Shown: positions 43,701 through 52,166 of the stretch, piece after piece | Layout of the letters: each line of letters opens with the position of its first letter | Numbering within the stretch: position 1 is the stretch's first letter | The notes under the pieces: model-generated | The model's database searches: none | Told to the model about the DNA's origin: nothing | What the model saw: the letters and a program-made list of their open reading frames with translations, nothing else | NCBI RefSeq assembly: GCF_000239695.1 | Contig: NZ_JH470338.1 | Span: 372,001-436,000 of the forward strand | DNA length: 64,000 nucleotides | Direction of reading: 5' to 3' | Origin: Actinomyces graevenitzii C83 | GTDB taxonomy: Bacteria > Actinomycetota > Actinomycetes > Actinomycetales > Actinomycetaceae | Position numbers and translations under genes: made by a program

Positions 43701-46007
43701 CTACTCGAAGCCCTGCTAGCTACTTACTCGCAAGCTTTTATTGAAATCGGTGATCTTGACCAGCTAGAACAAGCCGCCACCCAGGCTAGAAGCTGGAAGC
43801 TGGGTAGGCGAGCACGTCGTCGCCACTTTGCCTCCATACTGGCAGGCGCCCTGCAGGCTGAACTTGCGGTAACTGCGCAAAAAAAGCTTGTTAAAACTTA
43901 CCGGCCTAAAAAAGTTATGGAGTCGGTAGGGCAGATGCGCGCCTTGCGTGTCCAGATGTCCCATATCCTTGACCAACTCGATCAGCTACCTGAGCTAAAA
44001 AAGCGCCTGATGCTTTGGGATAACGATTTTGTGCAGCGCCTGGAAGATTTCCAAGCCTCGCTAGAGCTACAAGAAAAGCTACCGATTTGGTTGTGGGATG
44101 CGGGCGAACTGGCTGAGCTAAGGCAAGCCCTTAGGCAGCTAGAGTCCTCTGAGCGCACCTGGCGTGAGCTAACCCAGGCCCCTGAATGCAATCTTGGCGG
44201 CCAGGAACTAAAAACCCATATTGACCAGTGGATACAACGCGGCCAGCAGGTAGAGCAGGATTTGCCCAAACTGCGCCAAGTGGCGCGGCTAAACAAAGCT
44301 ATCCAAGCTTTAGAAAGCAAAGGTTTAGATGAGCTTGCCGGCTACCTCAAACACCAGAAGTTAACCCCGGCCCAGGTGGAGGCTTCCCTAGAGCTGGCTC
44401 TGTGTGCTCAGTCAATTGAGGAGAGACTGGCGGCTTTTGAGCTAGATAATTTCGATGACGTCGAGCAGCAAGAGCTAACGCAAAATACCAACAAAAACTG
44501 GCAGCAGGTACGCGACATGTACCGCCAAGTTTTACCCGCCAAACTCTTTGAGGCCAGAGGCTGGACTAACCAACCAGACCAAGACACGCAGCAGCTACGT
44601 ATGCAGCTTGACGCTAAACGTAACTCGGCTTCTATCCGTACACTGTTTTCCAAATACGGCCAGCAAATTTTAAGCGCCACTCCGTGTGTAATGGCCTCGC
44701 CTGCCAGTCTAGCCACCCACATTGAGCCAGGTGCGCTCATGTTTGACCTGGTGGTTTTTGATGAAGCCTCCCAGGTGACCGTGCCTCAAGCTATGGGTGC
44801 GATTGGGCGCGCTAAAGCCGCAGTGATTGTGGGTGACAATAAACAGATGCCTCCCACTAACTTCTTTGCCGCCAATCAAGACGATGACATGGCTGAAGAT
44901 AGCGAAACCATTAACGATTTAGAGTCAATTTTGGATGAGGCCATGGAAGTGCGTCTGCCAAGCCTAATGTTGACTTGGCATTACCGCTCCCAGACAGAAT
45001 CTTTGATCGCTTTTTCAAACCAGCACTACTACTCTAATGAGCTGGCCACTTTGCCTGCCGCCGGGCAAATGCCGGGCACGGGCATCTTCTGGCGCCGGGT
45101 AGATGGCCACTTCATGCGTAAAGCAGACCCCCACTACCAAGCCAATAAGCTAAACACTAACGAGGTGGAAGCTAAAGCTATCATTGAGGAAATTTCGCGG
45201 CGCCTAAACGATCCGCTAACTAAGGATCAAAGCCTGGGCGTGGTAACTATGAACGCCAAGCAGATGGATTTAATTACCACTTTGCTTGAAGAAAGCGATG
45301 ATCCGCTAATTGCTGAGCATATGCCGGGGGAGGGGGTGGCCCCCGATAAAACTATTTTCGTTAAGAATCTAGAAAACGTGCAGGGTGATGAGCGCGACGT
45401 AATTTTAATGAGTGTGGGTTTTTCAAAGGACCCGTTAAAGAATCGTCTGCCGCTGAATTTTGGGCCGCTTAACCGTCAAGGTGGTCAGCGCCGGTTGAAT
45501 GTGGCCGTCACGCGTGCGCGCACCGCCGTGGTGGTGTTTGCTTCGTTTGACCCTGAAGACATGCAGCTAACTAAAAACTCCGCCCAGGGTTTGCAAGATT
45601 TGCGTGACTATTTGCTGCTGGCCAGGGATGGGGTTAAAACAGATACCTCAACTCGCGGCGATAGGCAGGAGATTTTACTTCGTGATCTTTTGGCTAAAGC
45701 TTTGCGTGAGCGAGGCTGGCAAGTGCAAAACGATTATGGGTTAAGCGCCTATAAGGTTGATATTGCGCTGCGCAAACCTGGCCAGGAAAACTGGCAGTTC
45801 GCCTTGATTATGGACAGTAAGCGTTGGGCTAATTTGGCTACAGTCACTGACCGGGAACTGACGCCGTTGTTTTTGGAGCAAAAGCTTGGCTGGATCAAAA
45901 CTATTCGCGTCTACACCCCGCTGTTGACTGAGGGGATTGAGCAATACGCTGATGCTTTAACTAGCCACCTGGAGGAAAAGTTAAAGGGCGAGTGTTTATG
46001 GGATTAG
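40767..46007 (+). CDS. Very large DUF4011-type SF1 helicase with C-terminal nuclease-like domain
   Basis: A 1746-residue cytosolic protein of the COG1112 group. Order: N-terminal beta-rich region (1-400); DUF4011 segment (WQRRLLDLKLTNPLLSLK, about residue 420); SF1 motor with Walker A GPPGTGKS (721-728), a 550-residue coiled-coil-rich insertion, Walker B FDEASQ (Asp1332, Glu1333), GDNKQMPPT, WHYRS, NVQGDERDVI and NVAVTRAR; and a C-terminal domain (about 1625-1746) resembling the MTES_1575-type restriction-endonuclease fold (YKVDIALRKPG, ALIMDSKRW). The nuclease acid-lysine core is only partly recognisable, so activity is uncertain. Relatives occur in phage-defence loci (e.g. Mokosh-type), but no partner gene is adjacent. 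GC content is below that of its neighbours. Confidence 0.85.
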   Translation: MEHYQQVEVHCGPLVATLRYMPATGRVMARAKLGLVASVELSKADGSGIDALDAKVSICAKFQGKQLFTPIVITKKISERAHQWDLRSKSHVNPDALGALPEQREGTLVVTVESLGKSVSEEFPLKILANTEFLLLPELWGMLASYVQTQDPALKRLREQVQELLDTQPASSGRQELKNLAEACYQVLGQFEFQPDHSANSTAATNISITAGEESWQVPVVRLRTSGEVLRQGTATASELVLLYSAIAAACRLEPVLVIARGRLLAAVNLERPLNSAVVQGKMKPQNYLRGKKLLTFDPVQALNRVPFEKAVAEAEKYFELAQGLVDVCSHLKNHVAELPINESIEGFDAEEIMASNCALANSDGAAEVVPDATVLADNSSGKQGKVAENIEALEQIEAPGQDLKVDNSAEPPHRVQDWQRRLLDLKLTNPLLSLKTKAYKLELRQGMLAELEQLILAGHSLSLKDMKAIDPFDRGKGIDDATQLSDQALRNKLLDQHKVHIDTNRSTYTNGLNELKKKSLMLAEETGNANLYLSLGELTYAKAGRTNKAPLFLVPVKLERSSKMAPFKIKCDGEGEIIPNYCLSEWLKKEYGLTLVTLNELPEDNLELDILQMFTAISRELVEANSEMKVSQTAYLFIANFSTFNMWKDMGECWEKFMASPVFTHIATSSGRAFLDPNGDSDISTLKTDETKNILPIAADGSQLQAVVAATSGRSFVLQGPPGTGKSQTITNLIAANLVAGKKVLFVAEKQAALDVVKVRLEDIGLSKFVLDMHGTDNVNKAVRNQIKAAIDAKYSYEPERWQLRKSRLVEDINALQKYSDAIHTPNKLNKSLWGALTLSEDIKRNDDAKLICLPSGYAQNPNPSPDELEGLVKDVAKNWVDPELLARWEGFDLSGSLNSLKEAALNLSAACAELAETSAFDQLIAGELSASKTGEDLDSFLAVNQKQLLSRPQREEVEDTLALIKTVVSQARSLKDLLEALLATYSQAFIEIGDLDQLEQAATQARSWKLGRRARRRHFASILAGALQAELAVTAQKKLVKTYRPKKVMESVGQMRALRVQMSHILDQLDQLPELKKRLMLWDNDFVQRLEDFQASLELQEKLPIWLWDAGELAELRQALRQLESSERTWRELTQAPECNLGGQELKTHIDQWIQRGQQVEQDLPKLRQVARLNKAIQALESKGLDELAGYLKHQKLTPAQVEASLELALCAQSIEERLAAFELDNFDDVEQQELTQNTNKNWQQVRDMYRQVLPAKLFEARGWTNQPDQDTQQLRMQLDAKRNSASIRTLFSKYGQQILSATPCVMASPASLATHIEPGALMFDLVVFDEASQVTVPQAMGAIGRAKAAVIVGDNKQMPPTNFFAANQDDDMAEDSETINDLESILDEAMEVRLPSLMLTWHYRSQTESLIAFSNQHYYSNELATLPAAGQMPGTGIFWRRVDGHFMRKADPHYQANKLNTNEVEAKAIIEEISRRLNDPLTKDQSLGVVTMNAKQMDLITTLLEESDDPLIAEHMPGEGVAPDKTIFVKNLENVQGDERDVILMSVGFSKDPLKNRLPLNFGPLNRQGGQRRLNVAVTRARTAVVVFASFDPEDMQLTKNSAQGLQDLRDYLLLARDGVKTDTSTRGDRQEILLRDLLAKALRERGWQVQNDYGLSAYKVDIALRKPGQENWQFALIMDSKRWANLATVTDRELTPLFLEQKLGWIKTIRVYTPLLTEGIEQYADALTSHLEEKLKGECLWD

Positions 46008-46313
46008 TTGTGGTCGGCGCCGCTGCCAGCCCCTGCTTCGTCGCTGACCTTGGCACCGACGTCGCTGGCGGAGCTATCTCCACCAGTCGCTTATGGTGAC
46101 GCCCTGACTTTTGATAACGACGGCGCCGCTGGCTGCCTCTAAAAAGGGAAGGCGCTTATCGATGTCGGCCCCTGCGTCGTCGTTAAAGGTAGCGGGCGCG
46201 TAAAAAGACTGCTCCGGGCAGTTCCTAAACGGAAAATCCCGGAGCAGTCTTAAACTACCGCTAGCTAGACAGTGACTAGTAACTGTCTTGGCGGCGCGTA
46301 GTTAACCCGTGGT
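46008..46313. other. Intergenic region between helicase and glnA
   Basis: About 306 bp, no gene. Several CGACG/GGCGCC motifs (AACGACGGCGCCG near 46118, GCGTCGTCGTTAAA near 46173) and the glnA terminator. A smaller inverted repeat, AGACAGT...ACTGTCT, lies near 46266-46287. Confidence 0.6.
46202..46251 (-). terminator. Rho-independent terminator of glnA
   Basis: On the minus strand a 14-bp perfect stem (AAGACTGCTCCGGG with its complement, 19-base loop) is followed by TTTTTA. Confidence 0.85.
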
Positions 46314-47735
46314 TTACAGGTCGTAGTAGAGCTGGAACTCTAGCGGGTGGGGTAGGGCGCGTAGCGGCTGAATTTCGTTGTCGCGCTTGTACTTGACCCA
46401 GGTTTCGATCAGGTCGGGGGTGAATACGTCACCTTCGGTGAGGAAGTCGTAGTCAGCCTCTAGGGCGTCTAGGGCCTGGTCCAAAGAGTAGGGTAGCTTT
46501 TCGATGTCGAAGTACTCTTCGGGGCTGAGCTCGTAGAGGTCCTTGTCGATAGGTTCGCGTGGCTCAATGCGGTTACGGATACCGTCGATACCGGCCATTA
46601 GTACTGCGGCGAAGCACAGGTAGGGGTTAGCCGAAGGGTCGGGCACGCGGTATTCGATACGCTTGGCCTTGGGGGAGGTGCCGGTGACCGGGATACGGAT
46701 ACAGGCGGAACGGTTACGGGCCGAGTAAACCAGGTTGACCGGGGCTTCAAAGCCCGGAACTAGACGGCGGAAAGAGTTAACCGAGGGGTTGGTGAAGGCT
46801 AGCAGCGCCGGGGCGTGCTCCAAAATACCGCCAATGTACCAGCGGGCTAGATCCGAAAGCTGACCGTAGCCGCGCTCGTCGAAGAACAGCGGCTTGCCAT
46901 CTTTCCAAAGTGAGTGGTGGCAGTGCATACCAGAGCCGTTGTCGCCAGCTACCGGCTTGGGCATGAAGGTGGCGGTCTTACCAGCCTGCCAGGCGGCGTT
47001 CTTGATGACGTACTTGAACTTCATCATGTCGTCACCGGCAGCAAGCAGAGAGTTGAAACGGTAGTTGATTTCCTGCTGGCCGCCAGAGCCTACCTCGTGG
47101 TGAGCGCGCTCAATGTCTAGGCCAACTTCCTGGCAGTAGCGCACCATTTCGTCGCGCAGGTCTGCGTTTTGGTCGTTGGGGGAGACGGGGAAGTAGCCGC
47201 CTTTAAGCGCGGTCTTGTAACCCTGGTTGCCGCCCTCTTCGTCACGGCCGGTGGCCCAGTGACCTTCGGAGGAGTCTAGCTGGTAGAAGGTGTGCTCGGG
47301 GCTGACCTGGTAGCGGATGGAATCTAGCAGGTAGAACTCGGCTTCAGCGCCGATGTAGCAGGTGTCAGCGATGCCGGTGGAGCGCAGGTAGGCCTCGGCT
47401 TTAGCGGCAACAGAGCGCGGGTCGCGAGAGAAAGACTCGTCAGTGAAGGGGTCAACCACGCGGAAGTTAACGATTAGTGTTTTAGCGTCCCGGAAGGGGT
47501 CTAGGTAGGCGGTTGATAGGTCAGGCACTAGCTTCATGTCTGACTTTTCAATGGAGGTAAAACCACGGATGGAAGAACCATCAAACATTACGCCGTCTTC
47601 TAGCGCATCGCCTAAAGTGTGGGCGGGGATAGTGAAGTGCTGCATCACCCCCGGCAAGTCACAGAAGCGAACGTCAATGAACTCGACGCCCTCTGACTTA
47701 ATGTATTCCTCTGCCTGGCGCGCATCCGCGAACAT
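46314..47735 (-). CDS. glnA: Type I glutamine synthetase
   Basis: Glutamate-ammonia ligase (473 residues), the central ammonium-assimilating enzyme, forming a dodecamer in the cytosol. Motifs: the N-terminal beta-grasp ([17 protein letters not shown]), DGSSIRGF (about 52), metal ligands in [17 protein letters not shown] (about 263), the loop [13 protein letters not shown], and [23 protein letters not shown] near residue 400 fits the adenylylated tyrosine of GlnE-controlled GSI-beta enzymes. AGAGGAAC precedes the ATG. The upstream 236 bp contain a palindrome that may bind a nitrogen regulator. Confidence 0.96.
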   Translation of the reverse strand: MFADARQAEEYIKSEGVEFIDVRFCDLPGVMQHFTIPAHTLGDALEDGVMFDGSSIRGFTSIEKSDMKLVPDLSTAYLDPFRDAKTLIVNFRVVDPFTDESFSRDPRSVAAKAEAYLRSTGIADTCYIGAEAEFYLLDSIRYQVSPEHTFYQLDSSEGHWATGRDEEGGNQGYKTALKGGYFPVSPNDQNADLRDEMVRYCQEVGLDIERAHHEVGSGGQQEINYRFNSLLAAGDDMMKFKYVIKNAAWQAGKTATFMPKPVAGDNGSGMHCHHSLWKDGKPLFFDERGYGQLSDLARWYIGGILEHAPALLAFTNPSVNSFRRLVPGFEAPVNLVYSARNRSACIRIPVTGTSPKAKRIEYRVPDPSANPYLCFAAVLMAGIDGIRNRIEPREPIDKDLYELSPEEYFDIEKLPYSLDQALDALEADYDFLTEGDVFTPDLIETWVKYKRDNEIQPLRALPHPLEFQLYYDL

Positions 47736-47825
47736 ATGTTCCTCTTAAGTAGCCTAGGGAATGGGCAGCCGCTGTTTGCGACATAAACACTCTAACCGCT
47801 ACAAGTGACGAAACCATAGAGACAA

Positions 47826-47843
47826 TGTAAACAGTTTGTTTCA
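47826..47843. promoter_or_regulatory. Palindrome upstream of glnA
   Basis: TGTAAACA-GT-TTGTTTCA, an imperfect inverted repeat 91 bp upstream of the glnA start codon. Location suits an operator; it does not fit the GlnR GTnAC-n6-GAAAC pattern well. Confidence 0.35.
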
Positions 47844-47918
47844 TACAAAGTGGTTCTTAGCCTAAAAACTGCTGCTCGGGACGAAGTTCCTAGCTGGCAG
47901 GGGGCTAAATGTAGGGAT

Positions 47919-47955
47919 AAAAAAAAGTAGCCGCTGACTTTGTCGGTCAGCGGCT
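47919..47955 (-). terminator. Rho-independent terminator of the DUF4191/lip genes
   Basis: Minus-strand 10-bp stem (AGCCGCTGAC/GTCAGCGGCT, seven-base loop) followed closely by eight T. Ends the lipB-lipA-DUF4191 transcript before glnA. Confidence 0.85.
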
Positions 47956-47971
47956 GTGGGGCTAGTGAACT

Positions 47972-48697
47972 TTAGCGTCCACGCAGTGCGCGGCGGTTAA
48001 TGCGGGCTTTGCGTGGGTCCATGCCCTTGGGGATGGGCAGGCCGTTAGAACCAATGGTGCTAAGACGCTGGGAGACGCGAGTAATTTCGACGCTGGTGAG
48101 GTACTTGGGTTTGGTGGGTAGTTTACGTAGGCGCTTGGTTAGTTCGATCAGGCGTACCTGGCCGTCTTCTGTGCCTACCTCAATGGCGTGTACCGCAACG
48201 TTGGGAACTACGCGGTTGACTTTGCGGGTTTCCTCATTGATGAGCTTGCCGGCGCGAGAGTGAGGGGCCTCAACGATTAGTACCACGCCGGGGCGGCCAA
48301 CCATGCGCCACACCACGTCACGGTTCTTTTGGTTAATGAACACTGGGTTTTCTTCCAGGGTCCAGCCGCGTGGTAGCTGGTCGAGTACGGCTTTGGCGGC
48401 GCCGGGCATACCCTCGATCTGGCTGTAGGAGGCGCGCCTGACGGTCCATGACAAAATCATCAGGTCAATGGCGGCGATAACCAAAAGCGCCATCAAAATC
48501 CAGTACCACAGCGGCTGGCCGCTGGCCACAGAAATGGCTACAGCCAGGGCTAGGAAGGCCACTAACACACCCAGCAGGGCCCAACCTACCCAGGGGTAGG
48601 TGCGCTTTGAAATTGTGTAGGCGTCCTTCAGGTTTCGGGCGAAGGTACGGATGCGCGCCAGGCGCTTCTTCTTGGTAGCTGGGGTTTTCTCACTCAC
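47972..48697 (-). CDS. DUF4191 membrane protein
   Basis: Conserved actinobacterial membrane protein of 241 residues, function unknown. A basic N-terminus, two helices (about 37-60 and 65-88), then a cytosolic domain (about 95-241) rich in Arg/Lys with PRGWTLEENPVFINQKNRDVVWRMVGRPGV. It invariably sits between lipA and glnA in actinobacteria (Rv2219 in mycobacteria). 46 bp from lipA and probably on the same transcript. Confidence 0.92.
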   Translation of the reverse strand: MSEKTPATKKKRLARIRTFARNLKDAYTISKRTYPWVGWALLGVLVAFLALAVAISVASGQPLWYWILMALLVIAAIDLMILSWTVRRASYSQIEGMPGAAKAVLDQLPRGWTLEENPVFINQKNRDVVWRMVGRPGVVLIVEAPHSRAGKLINEETRKVNRVVPNVAVHAIEVGTEDGQVRLIELTKRLRKLPTKPKYLTSVEITRVSQRLSTIGSNGLPIPKGMDPRKARINRRALRGR

Positions 48698-48743
48698 ATG
48701 TATAAGGATAAACGATTTGGTGCTTTAACCAATAAAACGTCCC

Positions 48744-49766
48744 TTAGCTAGCTAAGCCTTGATGTGCTAGTAGCGAGCTGGCTTCTTGCATGGTGGTAAC
48801 CGGTTTGGCCAGGTCACTTAGGTGCTCAGGGATAGGCCAGCCGCGTTTAAGCATGGCCCGCCCCCACAACAGCCCGGCGCGGTAGGAAGAGCGCACCATG
48901 GGGCCGCTCATAACTGCCGCAAAGCCCATCTGCTCCGCTAATTTAGCTAGAGCCACAAACTCTTGGGGTTTAACCCACCGGTCAATGGGGTGGTGTAGTC
49001 GTGAGGGGCGCAGGTACTGGGTGATGGTCAGGATGTCACAGCCGGCATCTACCAGGTCAGCTAGGGCATCTTCAATCTCGTCAGGCTGCTCACCCATACC
49101 TAAAATCAGGTTGGATTTGGTCACCAACCCAGCCTCGTGGGCGCGGGTGATTACCTCCAGTGAGCCCTCATAGGAGAAAGCGGGACGAATTTGTTTAATG
49201 ATGCGCGGCACGGTTTCTAGGTTGTGGCCTAAAACTTCGGGGCGTGAGGAGAAAACCTCGTCCAAATGCTTGGGGTTTACCCGAAAATCAGGGATTAGTA
49301 GCTCCACGCCGGTGCCGGGGGACTGGGCGCGGATCTGGCGGGCAGTTTCGGCGTAAAGCCAGGCCCCGCCGTCGTCCAAGTCATCGCGAGCAACCCCGGT
49401 GACGGTGGCATAACGTAGCTGCATGTCGGCTACGGACGCCCCTACTCGGGCGGGCTCTTCACGGTCGAAAGTACCTGGGCGGCCGGTAGCGATATCGCAA
49501 AAGTCGCAGCGGCGTGTGCATACCCCGCCACCTACCAGGAAGGTAGCTTCGCGGTCGTTCCAGCATTCATAAACGTTAGGGCAGTTAGCTTCGGCGCAAA
49601 CAGTGTGTAGTTTCTTTTCGCGCACAAGTTTACGTACGTCTTTATAGGTGTCGCCCACAACCGCCTTGGTACGGATCCAGGAAGGCTTTTTTTCGATAGG
49701 AACCTGAGCGTTGCGTGCTTCTACACGCAGTAGCCTACGTCCTGCCGGATTTACTGGGTTGGTCAC
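48744..49766 (-). CDS. lipA: Lipoyl synthase
   Basis: Radical-SAM enzyme (340 residues) that inserts two sulfurs into octanoyl groups on lipoyl domains. The N-terminal auxiliary cluster cysteines are in [15 protein letters not shown] (about 56-69); the radical-SAM CxxxCxxC is CTRRCDFC (about 83-90). The family-end RSSYRAGL contains the serine ligand. Target proteins are encoded nearby: the two-lipoyl-domain E2 at 56249-58039. lipB is 76 bp upstream in the same operon. Confidence 0.96.
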   Translation of the reverse strand: MTNPVNPAGRRLLRVEARNAQVPIEKKPSWIRTKAVVGDTYKDVRKLVREKKLHTVCAEANCPNVYECWNDREATFLVGGGVCTRRCDFCDIATGRPGTFDREEPARVGASVADMQLRYATVTGVARDDLDDGGAWLYAETARQIRAQSPGTGVELLIPDFRVNPKHLDEVFSSRPEVLGHNLETVPRIIKQIRPAFSYEGSLEVITRAHEAGLVTKSNLILGMGEQPDEIEDALADLVDAGCDILTITQYLRPSRLHHPIDRWVKPQEFVALAKLAEQMGFAAVMSGPMVRSSYRAGLLWGRAMLKRGWPIPEHLSDLAKPVTTMQEASSLLAHQGLAS

Positions 49767-49842
49767 GAATCTTCCTTTACGTCCGGTCTGTGCTTAGCCG
49801 TAACAACTATTTTAGGACTTTTTTCCCTGGTGGGATCGCGGT

Positions 49843-50502
49843 TTATAGTGATTTTGGATCCGCTAGCGGGCTCAGGTGCTCTTCCAAGTAGGGACGTAGC
49901 TGGTTGGCAACCTCGTTAACAGACCAATTCCCAGGCAGCTCAGCGGCCAGGGAGGTAACTCCGGCGTCGCTAATGCCGCAGGGAATGATCCGCTCTAGGC
50001 TAAAAGCTTCCAGGTCAGGATTCACGTTTAAACCAATGCCGTGCATGGTTACCCCGCGTGTAACGCGCACTCCCAGGGCGCAAATTTTACGTTCTGGGCG
50101 TTGTTCGTCAGCGGGCAGCCACACCCCAGAGCGCTGGGGTACTCGTATAGCGCCCAGCCCCAGGGAGGCTAAATACTGCATGACGGCGCCTTCTAAAGCA
50201 CGCACGTACTCAATAACATCTAGGTGGGCTAGCTTTATTAGAGGATAAACTGTCAGCTGCCCAGGCCCATGCCAGGTGGTTTTGCCCCCACGGTCAACGT
50301 CAATAACCTCTACGCCACCAACCAGGTCACCGCTGGGGCGCTCCCAGGAGTGGGTGCGTTTACCCACGGTGTAAACCGGTTCGTGTTCAACCCAGATTAT
50401 GGTTGATTTTCGCTGCCCAGAGGCAATTTGCGTGACATAATCGTGTTGGAGCTGCCAACCTTGACGGTAGGGGATTAATCCCGTAGTCACAACCTGCTCC
50501 AC
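49843..50502 (-). CDS. lipB: Octanoyl-[ACP]:protein N-octanoyltransferase
   Basis: Transfers octanoate from acyl carrier protein to lipoyl domains, the step before LipA (219 residues). Motifs: EHEPVYTVGKRT (about 40), RGGKTTWHGPGQLTVYPL (about 72), and the active-site Lys in RKICALGVRVTRGVTMHG (about 135) with the acyl-carrying Cys in RIIPCGISDAGVTSL (about 171). First gene of the lipB-lipA-DUF4191 operon. Its start faces a plus-strand kinase gene 86 bp away, where mycobacteria have the E2 gene side instead. Confidence 0.95.
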   Translation of the reverse strand: MEQVVTTGLIPYRQGWQLQHDYVTQIASGQRKSTIIWVEHEPVYTVGKRTHSWERPSGDLVGGVEVIDVDRGGKTTWHGPGQLTVYPLIKLAHLDVIEYVRALEGAVMQYLASLGLGAIRVPQRSGVWLPADEQRPERKICALGVRVTRGVTMHGIGLNVNPDLEAFSLERIIPCGISDAGVTSLAAELPGNWSVNEVANQLRPYLEEHLSPLADPKSL

Positions 50503-50588
50503 GCCTGTAACTCTATTACAACCTGACCCAAGCTTTGATACCGTTTCTTAACGGCGGATAGAATTCAGTTGTTACGTTAAAGGAAACC

Positions 50589-51959
50589 ATGTTTAAACGA
50601 CGCTCTCCTTCACAACCCGTAAAGACGGGGATCAAGGTTCCCAAGGTGGGTGCCTTGTGGGATGAGCGTGCCACTAAGGCTTTACAGAAACAGGGTTTCA
50701 CTATTGGTGGCACGTTGGGCGGTGAAAATGGGTTGGTGCCGCGCCGCTGCCTGGACCGTAACGGCCGCCATGTGGTTATCCGTATTTGTAAACGTGGTGA
50801 CGACGCCGAAATTAAAGCCCGCCGTCTGCTGCCGGTAAGCCACCATGGCATTGAGGATGTTATTGAAATCCGCCAAGCTGGCCCCGAAAAGGTAGCCATT
50901 GTCAGCCGCTGGGTAGAGTCCACTAACCTAGCAGTCATTTTAGCCGGCGGACGCACCCTGGAGCCGGGAGAGCTGGCTACGCTACTAGACCAGGCAGCCA
51001 CAGCCCTGGCCTACCTGCACGAAAACCGCCTGGTACACGGCGATATTTCCCCCGCCAATGTTTTGGTGCTGCCAGATGGGTCAGTGAAACTGATCGATTT
51101 ACTTACCGCCTATGGGCAGATTGGTACACGCCGCTATACCCCACCTGAAGGAGCCTATGGCGGTCACAGCGCCGCCGGTGATGTTTATTCACTAGGCGTG
51201 GTGCTGCAGGAAGCAGCTGGTGATTACGCACCGCCGCGACTAAGCGCAATTACTTCTTCGATGTGTCGCACTGACCCAGCTGAGCGTATTAGTGCCCGCA
51301 CAGCGGCAGCTAGAGCTGCCGAGCTAGGTGCCCCCCAACCAATTAGGCGAGGCAACGCTGACGCTTTAGCGGCCAATGCGCTGCGTGATAGGGCAGTACG
51401 TGAACCCACCCGCTACTTGCCACGCGCCATGGAAAGCAGAAAACGCTACTTCAGCTTCATCACTTTAGCGGTGGTGGCAGCTTTAGCTGTAGGCGTTGGA
51501 GTTTGGCTACCCCACTCAGGCTGGTTAGATACCGACCCCGCCCCAGTGGTTAGCTCCTCAGCCACACTAGACGCAGACGCAGACCCCAGGGTCGCGTTGC
51601 AGTCTTTAGCCAGTCAACGCGACCAGGCCATTATGGGGCTTGACGACAAGAAAATGGCTACTGTCAGCGAGCCAGGCTCCACCGTAGCCAAGGACGACGC
51701 TAACCTGATGAGCCAGCTTAAAGCTAAAAACGTTAAAATCACGGGACTTAAAACAACCCTAGATGATTTTACGGCCGTGGCCGTGCCCGAGCATTTAGCT
51801 TCTAAATACCCTGGCGCCCAAGCTTGGCGGGCACGAGTAACACAAAGCGCCACTACACGCACCGAAAACGGCCAATCACGTCAAGTAGACGCCCCAGAAC
51901 CTAAGTATCAAACTTTCGTACTACTTTCTTCCCCCTGGCGCCTAGTAGAGGTTTACTAA
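50589..51959 (+). CDS. Degenerate serine/threonine kinase with extracytoplasmic domain
   Basis: Single-pass membrane protein of 456 residues. Kinase-like domain (about 20-250): the VAIK lysine position reads VVIR, the catalytic loop HGDISPANV keeps Asp and Asn, DFG is DLL, APE is PPE, and DVYSLG is kept. One membrane helix (about 286-306) and an extracytoplasmic domain (about 320-456) starting DPRVALQSLASQRDQAI, typical of Actinomyces kinase-like proteins; no PASTA repeats. The changes suggest weak or absent phosphotransfer. AAGGAAAC lies before the ATG. Alone on the plus strand between lipB and the SWIM gene. Confidence 0.8.
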   Translation: MFKRRSPSQPVKTGIKVPKVGALWDERATKALQKQGFTIGGTLGGENGLVPRRCLDRNGRHVVIRICKRGDDAEIKARRLLPVSHHGIEDVIEIRQAGPEKVAIVSRWVESTNLAVILAGGRTLEPGELATLLDQAATALAYLHENRLVHGDISPANVLVLPDGSVKLIDLLTAYGQIGTRRYTPPEGAYGGHSAAGDVYSLGVVLQEAAGDYAPPRLSAITSSMCRTDPAERISARTAAARAAELGAPQPIRRGNADALAANALRDRAVREPTRYLPRAMESRKRYFSFITLAVVAALAVGVGVWLPHSGWLDTDPAPVVSSSATLDADADPRVALQSLASQRDQAIMGLDDKKMATVSEPGSTVAKDDANLMSQLKAKNVKITGLKTTLDDFTAVAVPEHLASKYPGAQAWRARVTQSATTRTENGQSRQVDAPEPKYQTFVLLSSPWRLVEVY

Positions 51960-52166
51960 CCCGCCTGGGCCCGGGGCTGCCTTAAGCTGTTGTGGGGCTT
52001 GTGACTGTGGGGTGCGTCAGTGGTTTTTGCAAGGCACTGGTTTGCGGCGAGCGACGCGACGGTCTAAAGCCGCGAGCGCCATTTGACACTGTCATGGCTT
52101 TGGGTTTGGCTGTTTAGGGCTTTGTTTGTGTTAGCCTGAAGCTAGGATTTATGTCAAGGGGGCGCC

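Noticed and set aside
47820..47845. GlnR box upstream of glnA
   Set aside because: The sequence does not fit GTnAC-n6-GAAAC; kept only as an unassigned palindrome.
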